A DNA stretch of 23,107 nt from Candidatus Latescibacterota bacterium (GTDB lineage: Bacteria; JAAXHH01). The DNA lies in the NCBI GenBank assembly GCA_022821935.1, contig JAJECR010000131.1, forward strand, positions 1 through 23,107. Direction: 5' to 3'. Position 1 is the first letter of the stretch. Each line of letters begins with the position of its first letter. This document shows positions 13,702-20,380 of the stretch, in pieces. Below the pieces are notes generated by a model. The model searched no databases and was not told the origin of the DNA. It saw nothing but the letters and a program-made list of their open reading frames with translations. A program made the position numbers and the translations under genes.

Positions 13702-15423
13702 TCAACTCGCCGCCGTGCCGTGCTTTCCGGTCTTCTGCCGGACCAGCTCTTCCGCTGACAGGCGGTTCAGGAGCCGGTCCGCAGTCACCCCGCCCTTGCG
13801 GACCATGGAAAGACCGTAGTCCACGTAGTCCAGCTCGTCCACGTGATGGGCGTCGGGCCCGATGCTGAACCGGGCGCCCCGGGCCATGCCGTAATCGAGA
13901 TGCCGCCAGTCCAGGTCGAGACGGTGGGGATTCGCGTTGACCTCGATGGCGACGTCGTGTACGACCGCTTCATCGATGAGACGGGCCACGTCCACGGGAT
14001 AGCCGTCCCGGGCCAGCAGCAGGCGGCCGGTGGGATGTCCCAGGATGGTGGTGTACGGGTTCCTGATCGCCCTGACCATGCGTTCGGTCATGTCTGCTTC
14101 GGACATATTGAACACGGAGTGCACGGACGCCACGACCACGTCGAAAGTGGCCAGGACTTCTTCGGGGTAGTCCAGGCTGCCATCGGGCAGGATGTCGGAC
14201 TCGATGCCCTTGAGGATACGGAAGTCGTCGTACCGGGCGTTCAGGGCGTCGATTTCCGCCTGCTGTTCCATCACCCGTTCGATGCTCAGTCCATGGGCAT
14301 AGGCCGCGGTCCGGCTGTGATCGCAGACCGCGATGTAGCCGAATCCCCTCGCCCGGGCGCCCTCGGCCATCTCATGGAGACTGTGCATTCCGTCGCTGTA
14401 GGACGTGTGGTTGTGGATTACGCCCTGGATATCCGCCCTGGCCGGCAGGTCCGGCAGGCGGTTTGCCGCTGCCCCGTCAACCTCTTCGCCGCCTTCCCGC
14501 AGTTCCGGCGGAACGAACTGGAGACCGAGCACGTCGTAGATCACGGGTTCATCGGGACAGGGTATCACGGCGTTGTCGCGTATGACGTGCCGGTCCGTAA
14601 TGGTGATCCCCCGGTCGTCGGCGTGCCGGGCGATGCGGGTACGGTGGCCGTCGCTGCCCGTCCAGTGATACAGCGTGACGGCAAAAGTGTCGTCTGGAAC
14701 GCAATGGACGCGGACGGGCAGTCCGGAAGGCCCTGTAACGGTCAGGGGCTGGCCGTCCTCCTCGTGAACCTCGCCGAAACGATGCAGGATGGGCCGTATC
14801 CTTTCCCGGTCGGGATGGTCTACGACGAGGTCTATTTCACGGATCACTTCCATCCTGCGCCGAACCGCTCCCGCGATCTCCACGCGCCATACGTCCGGGT
14901 GGCGAAGCAGGTCGTCCACCAGGGACTTCGCCTCGTTCGACGCACGGTCCAGGAGGTGAAGCCCGCGGGACCGCTTGATCAGGTCGATGCCCTTCAACAC
15001 GCGCTCCTGGGTCTTGGCGCCGAATCCCTCCAGCTTGACGAGCCGGTTTTCTCGGCAGGCGTATTCCAGTTCCCCCACGGTGTCGATGCCCAGATGGTCG
15101 TAAATCGTCCGGATCTTCTTTGCGCCGAGTCCCGAAATGGTGAGCATTTCCTGGAAACCGGCCGGCACCGTCTGCACGAGGTCCTGGTGGTAACTCGACT
15201 GCCCGTCCCGGACGAGTTCCGTTATATGACGCACCATGGACGCACCCAGGCCGGGAACCTTGCCCAGCCGGTCCTGATTCACCATGTCTTCCACGGGTTC
15301 GGACAGGGTTTCCACCCGCCGCGCCGCATTCGCGTAGGCGCGGGTCTTGAAGGTGTTCTCGCCCTGCAGGACCAGGAGCGATCCGATCTGGTTGAGGACC
15401 TTGCCGATCTGTTTGTTGGTCAT
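13702..15423 (-). CDS. polX: PolX-family protein: degraded polymerase domain plus intact PHP nuclease domain
   Basis: It has 573 residues from the ATG at 15421-15423 (MTNKQIGKVL), matching the 570 of B. subtilis PolX. The longer frame would need a TTG at 15537 and adds a low-complexity tail over a 19-bp repeat. HhH/8-kDa regions span about 1-155 (GLGAKKI, GFGAKT), the X-family polymerase region about 160-310, and PHP about 330-573. Canonical PolX has two Asp in DxD and a third in a VDxR context. Here the first pair is E196-I-D198 and the third position is in LPVR (234-238), with no acid from 226 to 243. PHP ligands look complete: H337, H339, D344, H369, E408, H435, H463, D524 and H526. It therefore probably acts as a 3'-5' exonuclease or AP-site nuclease rather than a gap-filling polymerase. 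Confidence 0.93.
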   Translation of the reverse strand: MTNKQIGKVLNQIGSLLVLQGENTFKTRAYANAARRVETLSEPVEDMVNQDRLGKVPGLGASMVRHITELVRDGQSSYHQDLVQTVPAGFQEMLTISGLGAKKIRTIYDHLGIDTVGELEYACRENRLVKLEGFGAKTQERVLKGIDLIKRSRGLHLLDRASNEAKSLVDDLLRHPDVWRVEIAGAVRRRMEVIREIDLVVDHPDRERIRPILHRFGEVHEEDGQPLTVTGPSGLPVRVHCVPDDTFAVTLYHWTGSDGHRTRIARHADDRGITITDRHVIRDNAVIPCPDEPVIYDVLGLQFVPPELREGGEEVDGAAANRLPDLPARADIQGVIHNHTSYSDGMHSLHEMAEGARARGFGYIAVCDHSRTAAYAHGLSIERVMEQQAEIDALNARYDDFRILKGIESDILPDGSLDYPEEVLATFDVVVASVHSVFNMSEADMTERMVRAIRNPYTTILGHPTGRLLLARDGYPVDVARLIDEAVVHDVAIEVNANPHRLDLDWRHLDYGMARGARFSIGPDAHHVDELDYVDYGLSMVRKGGVTADRLLNRLSAEELVRQKTGKHGTAAS

Positions 15424-15424
15424 G

Positions 15425-15489
15425 CCTGGTTTCCGTTCTGGCGCTTTCCTGGGCTTCGTCCCGGCGCTTTCCTGGTTTCCGTTCTGGCG
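15425..15489. repeat. Nested direct repeats upstream of polX
   Basis: CCTGGTTTCCGTTCTGGCG occurs at 15425-15443 and 15471-15489. Within it, GGCGCTTTCCTGG occurs at 15440-15452 and 15463-15475. They lie immediately before the chosen polX start, in the leader, and include the region where a ribosome-binding site should sit. Confidence 0.75.
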
Positions 15490-15554
15490 GATATTCGACG
15501 CGCGGTCGTGATTCAACGCGCAATCCCTATTCAACAATTAATGTACTGCCTGAT

Positions 15555-15941
15555 TCAGCCCCCGGTTCGGGCGTTCCGCAAACAGGCTTCTATGAATTCA
15601 GGCAGTCTTTTCACGAACTCCGACCTGGGCACGGCCCGTTCGCACCCCGCCGTCCGGGCACGCGCGAAAGCTTCGGGCCGCGTGTGCCTGCCATAGGCCA
15701 TCATCGGCGTATCACCAGTCGCTTCGCCGGTCTTCAGGTGGGTAATCAAGCCCACGGCGTCCGTACGCGACAGGTCGAGATCCACAATAATCGCGGCCGG
15801 CGGACTGTTATCGGCATCATCTGGGATCTCGCTCGCTTCCGCCGCGAAAAGCGGTTTGCCACCCAGCTGCCGAACGGTCTCCCCGATTTTCGAAGAGAAA
15901 AACAGGTCGTCCACCACCACGAGTACGGTTCGGTTGGTCAT
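15555..15941 (-). CDS. Stand-alone receiver-like domain protein, atypical
   Basis: It has 128 residues from the ATG at 15939-15941 (MTNRTVLVVVDD), chosen for GGAG 5 nt upstream. A longer frame to 16019 begins with TTG and lacks support. It resembles a CheY-like receiver: acidic pair D11-D12, candidate phospho-acceptor D54 in IIVDLDL, and a beta-alpha pattern to the end. The usual Thr/Ser after beta-4 is replaced (PMMAYGR), and the invariant Lys before beta-5 is missing (AVPRSEF). Phosphorylation-driven switching is therefore doubtful. There is no output domain. It is divergent from the iron operon and 131 bp upstream of polX on the same strand. Target unknown. Confidence 0.72.
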   Translation of the reverse strand: MTNRTVLVVVDDLFFSSKIGETVRQLGGKPLFAAEASEIPDDADNSPPAAIIVDLDLSRTDAVGLITHLKTGEATGDTPMMAYGRHTRPEAFARARTAGCERAVPRSEFVKRLPEFIEACLRNARTGG

Positions 15942-15989
15942 CACGGCTCCGGGGTCATTCCATGCGATTGGACGGCGCTTCGGCACTCG

Positions 15990-16019
15990 AATATAAAGGC
16001 GGGATTCTACCGGAAACAA
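15990..16019 (-). promoter_or_regulatory. Candidate promoter for the receiver-like gene
   Basis: On the minus strand TTGTTT (16014-16019) is followed by an 18-bp spacer and TATATT (15990-15995). The -35 is weak, the -10 is good, and the position fits the divergent arrangement with the iron operon. Confidence 0.35.
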
Positions 16020-16105
16020 GCGTATTGTTCAGCCAGTCGGCGCATGCCACAGACGGATCCGCCCGTTTCAAGGCAGATCGGTTCCGGATTTTCTATATCT
16101 AACTA

Positions 16106-16134
16106 TTGACACATATATCATATAACTATATATT
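16106..16134 (+). promoter_or_regulatory. Strong sigma-70 promoter of the iron operon
   Basis: A perfect TTGACA (16106-16111), exactly 17 bp of AT-rich spacer and TATATT (16129-16134) form one of the best promoters in the window. Transcription would start near 16141 and give a leader of about 100 nt to the ATG at 16240. Confidence 0.75.
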
Positions 16135-16148
16135 TAGTCTTGTCTAAA
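16133..16148. promoter_or_regulatory. Palindromic operator, probable DtxR/MntR-family binding site
   Basis: TTTAGTCTTGTCTAAA has arms TTTAG and CTAAA with a further C-G pair inside. It overlaps the end of the -10 and the predicted start of transcription, where a repressor would block initiation. DtxR-family boxes typically carry TTAG...CTAA arms, and two such regulators are the first genes downstream. Metal-dependent autorepression is the natural reading. Confidence 0.6.
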
Positions 16149-16239
16149 AATCATGCCGCCTCCTGGCACGTCACGCGGCAAGCGTCTCAAGCGTCTCAAG
16201 CGCCATGCGGCCGCTGAAATCGGTCTACGGAAGTTTCTC

Positions 16240-16932
16240 ATGCCTACGCCAGCCACCGAAGACTACCTGAAGGCCATCTACAAGCTTCAGGAAAACGCGG
16301 AAGCCGCGTCGACCAACGCCATTGCGGACCGGATGGGGGTCTCGGCCGCCTCCGTCACCAACATGATGAAGAGACTGTCGGAGACCGGCCTGGTCGAGCA
16401 CCGGCCCTACCAGGCGATCCGGCTGACGGACGCAGGGAGAAAGATCGCCCTGGAAATCATCCGCCACCACCGGTTGCTGGAGGTGTACATGGCGGAAGCG
16501 CTCGGGTTTACGTGGGATCAGGTGGACGCGGAGGCGGAACGGCTCGAGCACGTGATCTCGGAAGAGTTCGAGGACAAGATCGATGCCATGCTGGGATATC
16601 CGACGACAGACCCCCACGGTTCGCCCATACCGGCGAAGGACGGGTCCATTGCCAGCACGAACCACGACAGGCTGTCCGACATGGAACCCGGCCGTACCGT
16701 GGTCATTCGCAGGGTGACGGACACGGATCCCGCCTTGCTCCGGTACCTTGGGAAACTCGGTCTCCGGCCGGACAGCGTCGTGGGGGTATTGAGCAAAGAA
16801 CCCTTTGAAGGCCCCATGCTTCTGCGTGTGGATGGCGAGGAACACCACGTGGGGCACCAGGTCGCCTCCAGTGTCCTGGTCGAATGCGTGACGGCAGGAC
16901 CGGGGGAAAAAGACCGGCGGGAAAAATCATGA
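16240..16932 (+). CDS. DtxR/MntR-family metal-dependent regulator with FeoA-like C-terminal domain
   Basis: This cytoplasmic repressor has 230 residues. The start is the ATG at 16240 (MPTPATEDYLKAIYKL, like the MntR N-terminus), with GGAAG 6 nt upstream; an ATG at 16153 has no ribosome site and overlaps the leader. A winged helix (about 6-65) and dimerisation domain (about 66-120) are followed by an SH3/FeoA-like domain (about 145-215). By position, the metal ligands are Asp8, His77, Glu81, Asp96 (His98 in DtxR), Glu100 (Cys102 in DtxR), Glu103 and His104. The lack of Cys and presence of Asp8 lean to MntR-like chemistry, but Lys11 replaces the MntR Glu11. The operon target is ferrous iron uptake, so Fe(II) sensing is likely. 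Its stop overlaps the next start (ATGA). Confidence 0.9.
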   Translation: MPTPATEDYLKAIYKLQENAEAASTNAIADRMGVSAASVTNMMKRLSETGLVEHRPYQAIRLTDAGRKIALEIIRHHRLLEVYMAEALGFTWDQVDAEAERLEHVISEEFEDKIDAMLGYPTTDPHGSPIPAKDGSIASTNHDRLSDMEPGRTVVIRRVTDTDPALLRYLGKLGLRPDSVVGVLSKEPFEGPMLLRVDGEEHHVGHQVASSVLVECVTAGPGEKDRREKS

Positions 16933-17999
16933 CGGAAATCATCATACTCATTGCCGTGGGCGCGCTGTTCCTGCCTCAATATGGTCTGTACTGGCGCCTG
17001 CGGCGCAGGCGGTGGCTGCACTCGAGGCAGGCCGTCGACGACGCCCTTTCTCATCTGCACCAGTTTCAGCACGACGGCCGGCAGGCCTCCGTGGAATCCC
17101 TTTCAAACACCCTGGGCACATCGACGAAGCACACCTTGATCCTGGTCGACCGCATGGCGCGGCTGGACCTGGTAGTCATGACGGGACAGGGCATGCGGCT
17201 TACGGCGGAGGGCCACCGCTGGGCGCTCCAGATCATCCGGGCCCATCGGCTGTTCGAGCGGTATCTTGCCGACGAGACCTCTGTTCCCCGGGAAGAGATC
17301 CACGCCCGTGCCCACCAGTTGGAACACACGGTGACCGAAGCGCAGGTCGACAAGATGGACGCCGATATGGGGCATCCCACCTTCGATCCCCAGGGAGATC
17401 CGATCCCGAACGCCGCCGGTGACATGAAGGAGATCGAAAGCCAGAAACTCGTCGACTGGCCGGCCGGCAAACCGGCGCAGATCGTGCACATCGAGGACGA
17501 ACCCCCGGAAGTGTATGCCCAGATCATCGCGGAAGACCTCCATCCCGGCATGGTCATCACGATCGTGGACATGTCGCCCGTACGGGTGGTAATCGGCACG
17601 CCGGACGCCGAACACGTACTGGCCCCGGTGGTCGCGGCGAACATATCCGTGCGGGAGGCGTCCGCTGACCGCGTCGAAGCGGCGGACGTCCCGCTAACGA
17701 CGCTGCAGCACGGCGAAACGGGCCGCGTCGTAGGGCTGTCGCCGGCCTGCCAGGGCCTGACCCGGCGGAGGTTTCTCGACCTGGGCCTGACGCCCGGCGC
17801 CCGCATCGAACGGGTCATGCAGAGCGCCTTCAGCGATCCCACGGCCTACCGGGTCCGGAATACCCTGATCGCCCTCCGCCGCGAACAGTCCGACATGGTC
17901 AGGATCGAAGGGCCCACATGGTCCGGACCCACCGCGCGTACTGGACAGACCGAACCGGCCGGGGAGCGCGAACAGAAAGAAAGGAAAATCGAAGCATGA
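16929..17999 (+). CDS. Membrane-anchored DtxR-FeoA fusion protein
   Basis: It has 356 residues from the ATG at 16929, which shares ATGA with the previous stop. Residues 4-22 form one hydrophobic helix followed by RLRRRRW, so the protein is probably anchored with its bulk in the cytoplasm. A winged helix (about 35-97) and DtxR dimerisation region (98-160) follow, with His106, Glu110, His125, His129, Glu132 and His133 at metal-ligand positions. A degenerate FeoA-like domain (about 172-243) and a canonical FeoA domain (about 256-328, GETGRVVGL...RRRFLDLGLTPGARIERV) come next. The charged tail (330-356) is poorly conserved in character. It sits between the soluble regulator and FeoB-N. It may be a FeoA partner of FeoB that reads metal, or a membrane-bound regulator. 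Whether it still binds DNA is unclear. Confidence 0.88.
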   Translation: MTEIIILIAVGALFLPQYGLYWRLRRRRWLHSRQAVDDALSHLHQFQHDGRQASVESLSNTLGTSTKHTLILVDRMARLDLVVMTGQGMRLTAEGHRWALQIIRAHRLFERYLADETSVPREEIHARAHQLEHTVTEAQVDKMDADMGHPTFDPQGDPIPNAAGDMKEIESQKLVDWPAGKPAQIVHIEDEPPEVYAQIIAEDLHPGMVITIVDMSPVRVVIGTPDAEHVLAPVVAANISVREASADRVEAADVPLTTLQHGETGRVVGLSPACQGLTRRRFLDLGLTPGARIERVMQSAFSDPTAYRVRNTLIALRREQSDMVRIEGPTWSGPTARTGQTEPAGEREQKERKIEA

Positions 18000-18877
18000 G
18001 TACGGAACCGACGACGCCCGGACAGCCCGGACAGCCCGGACAGCCCCCATCGCCCGGATCATCTGCGCCGGACGCGCCGCCCGTACCGAACGCGCCGCCC
18101 GGACACGACTGCGCTTCCTGCGCGTTGCAGGAAAACCTGGTTCAGATGGGGATCTCGCTGGACCGGTGGGACTATGTCATCGCCCTTGCGGGTAATCCGA
18201 ACGTGGGGAAGAGCACGGTATTCAACGCGTTGACCGGATTGAAGCAGCATACCGGGAACTGGCCGGGGAAGACGGTGATTCGGGCCGAGGGCGGCTTCGA
18301 GTTTAACGGCAGAAGGTACAAGATGATCGATCTGCCCGGCACCTATTCCCTCCTTTCGGCCTCGGTAGACGAGGAGATCGCCCGGGACTTCATCCTCTTC
18401 GGACGCCCGGACTGCACCCTGATCATCGTCGACGCCACCATGCTCGAGCGCAACCTCAACCTGGTGCTCCAGGTGCTGGAGATAACCGATAAGGCGGTGG
18501 TCTGCCTGAACCTGATGGACGAGGCCGAAAACAAGGGTATCTCGGTGGATCACCGCGCGCTGTCACGCGAACTGGGCGTGCCGGTCGTACCGGTAACGGC
18601 AAGGAAGAAGGAAGGACTCGGCCTGCTGATGCGCACGGTCGCCGACGTGATCCAGGGAACGATACGCAACGCACCGCGGCGCATTACGGGCAACGGGGAC
18701 CTCGACCGGACCGTGGATACGATAACGGGCATGCTGCGCGAATCCTACCCTGACCTGCCGAACCCCCGCTGGATCGCCTTTCGGCTCCTCGACGGCGACT
18801 ACCGGGTGCGCCAGGCCCTGGAGCTGGGAGACTTCAGCCGGATGGGCGCCCAGACTGAACTGCAGACACGGGAATGA
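17996..18877 (+). CDS. feoB: FeoB N-terminal half: GTPase (NFeoB) as a separate protein
   Basis: It has 293 residues and its start overlaps the previous stop (ATGA). The G domain carries G1 GNPNVGKST (66-74), G3 DLPG (112-115), G4 NLMD (172-175; usual NxxD) and G5 near TAR (201-203). Part of the helical GDI region follows, and the frame then stops. Membrane helices are absent, so the transporter is completed by the next gene. Residues 1-36 form an unusual Pro/Gly-rich leader with repeated PGQ, followed by HDCASC (37-42), a CxxC not typical of FeoB. With the neighbouring FeoA domain, this gives GTP-dependent control of Fe(II) import at the inner membrane. Normal FeoB is one protein of about 650-800 residues. 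Confidence 0.93.
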   Translation: MSTEPTTPGQPGQPGQPPSPGSSAPDAPPVPNAPPGHDCASCALQENLVQMGISLDRWDYVIALAGNPNVGKSTVFNALTGLKQHTGNWPGKTVIRAEGGFEFNGRRYKMIDLPGTYSLLSASVDEEIARDFILFGRPDCTLIIVDATMLERNLNLVLQVLEITDKAVVCLNLMDEAENKGISVDHRALSRELGVPVVPVTARKKEGLGLLMRTVADVIQGTIRNAPRRITGNGDLDRTVDTITGMLRESYPDLPNPRWIAFRLLDGDYRVRQALELGDFSRMGAQTELQTRE

Positions 18878-20301
18878 GGAATATGAGCGATACCACGACG
18901 AAACCCCGTACCGGGGAGGACATACTCGGCCGGGTCGAAGAAATGCAACGGGGACTGGAAGGGTCGTACCGGGACGAGATCGTCGAAGCCATCTACCAGG
19001 ACGCCGAGTCCATTACACGGAAGGTGGTCCGTACCGACGAAAAGACGTCCTATCCCTGGGACCAGAAGCTGGATCGAATCGTGACCTCGAAGGTCTGGGG
19101 GCTTCCCTTCATGGCACTGCTCCTGGGCGTCGTCTTCTGGGTCACGATTTCGGGGGCGAACGTGCCCTCCGCCATGCTGGCCGAAGGACTCTTCTGGCTG
19201 GGCGCGCGGGGCGTCGAGCTATTCGAGGCCCTGGGCATGCCCTGGTGGGTCACCGGGTTCATCTGGCACGGGGTCTACCGGGGACTGGCCTGGGTGGTCT
19301 CCGTCATGCTTCCTCCCATGGCGATTTTCTTTCCCATTTTCACCATACTGGAAGACCTGGGCTACCTGCCCCGCGTGGCGTTCAACGTCGACTCGCTGTT
19401 CAAGAAGGCGGGCGCCCACGGCAAGCAGGCGCTCACCATGAGCATGGGCCTGGGCTGCAACGCGGCGGGCGTCGTTGCCTGCCGGATCATCGATTCGCCC
19501 CGGGAACGGCTGATCGCCATCCTCACCAATAACTTCATGCCCTGCAACGGCAGGTGGCCCACGCTGATCATTCTCGCGACCCTGTTCGTAGCCGCCTCGT
19601 TCCCGCCGGCCTTCGCGGCCATGGCCGCGGCCGGCTCCCTGGTCCTCATCGTCCTGATCGGCGCCGCGACGACCCTGCTGGTATCGGCCATTCTGTCCCG
19701 GTCCTTCCTGCGCGGCGAAGCCAGCAGCTTCACGCTGGAACTCCCGCCCTACCGGCGTCCCAGCATTTTGCGCGTGCTGTACACCTCGCTCATCGACCGG
19801 ACGATCTTCGTGTTGTGGCGGGCGGTGGTCATGGCCGTACCGGCGGGCGGCGTGATCTGGCTGCTGAGCAACATCTACGCCGGGGGACAGAGCCTGACGG
19901 TCTGGGTCTCGCAGTGGCTGGAGCCCGTGGGGCGCGCCATCGGCCTTGACGGCGTGATCCTGCTGGCCTACGTCATCGCCATCCCCGCGAACGAAATCGT
20001 GGTGCCGACCATCATCATGGCCTATACGGGCGCAGGCATGATGATCGAACTGGACACGATGGAGGAACTGCGGCAGCTCCTGGTGGACCAGCAGGGATGG
20101 ACCCTCCTCACCGCCGTCTGCCTGATGCTCTTTTCCCTGCTGCACAATCCCTGTTCCACGACCATGTGGACGGTGTACCGGGAGACCAAGAGCGTCAAAT
20201 GGACCGTCGTAAGCGGTCTCATGCCCCTGGTCATCGCCTTCATCCTGCTGTTTATCGTCGCCCAGACCGCCTACTGGGTCATGGGCCTGATGGGATGGTG
20301 A
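18874..20301 (+). CDS. feoB: FeoB C-terminal half: Fe(II) membrane permease
   Basis: It has 475 residues from the ATG at 18874, which overlaps the previous stop (ATGA). Another ATG at 18883 (MSDTTTK) is possible, with GAGG only 3 nt away. The first 70 residues are helical and hydrophilic and look like the rest of the GDI region (RYxxI-type helix replaced by RDEIVEAIYQDAESITRKV, then DQKLDRIVTSKVWGLP). About eight membrane segments follow. FeoB gate motifs are present: LEDLGYLPRVAFNVD, GLGCNAAGVVACRIIDSPRERL, NNFMPCNGRWP, and later NEIVVPTIIM and NPCSTTMWT. Conserved Cys in GLGCN and MPCNGR may line the Fe(II) path. The split within GDI plus start-stop coupling implies the two halves act together. 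Confidence 0.94.
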   Translation: MRNMSDTTTKPRTGEDILGRVEEMQRGLEGSYRDEIVEAIYQDAESITRKVVRTDEKTSYPWDQKLDRIVTSKVWGLPFMALLLGVVFWVTISGANVPSAMLAEGLFWLGARGVELFEALGMPWWVTGFIWHGVYRGLAWVVSVMLPPMAIFFPIFTILEDLGYLPRVAFNVDSLFKKAGAHGKQALTMSMGLGCNAAGVVACRIIDSPRERLIAILTNNFMPCNGRWPTLIILATLFVAASFPPAFAAMAAAGSLVLIVLIGAATTLLVSAILSRSFLRGEASSFTLELPPYRRPSILRVLYTSLIDRTIFVLWRAVVMAVPAGGVIWLLSNIYAGGQSLTVWVSQWLEPVGRAIGLDGVILLAYVIAIPANEIVVPTIIMAYTGAGMMIELDTMEELRQLLVDQQGWTLLTAVCLMLFSLLHNPCSTTMWTVYRETKSVKWTVVSGLMPLVIAFILLFIVAQTAYWVMGLMGW

Positions 20302-20380
20302 CGCACCAGGTGCCGGGGGTGCTGTATGCTGCCGACCGCCGGCCGGCAAGGTAGACAAGGCTGAGTACAGCGCTTTCGCG

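Noticed and set aside
13843..15696. 617-residue plus-strand open frame
   Set aside because: It is antisense to polX and spans the repeat-rich leader; the PolX motifs on the minus strand are decisive.
19219..20358. 379-residue minus-strand open frame rich in H, D, Q and G
   Set aside because: It is antisense to the FeoB permease half; its composition is typical of GC-rich shadow frames.
20302..20380. Bidirectional terminator between feoB and cysNC
   Set aside because: GC-rich inverted elements exist near 20330-20350, but no convincing stem with a U-tract could be drawn.
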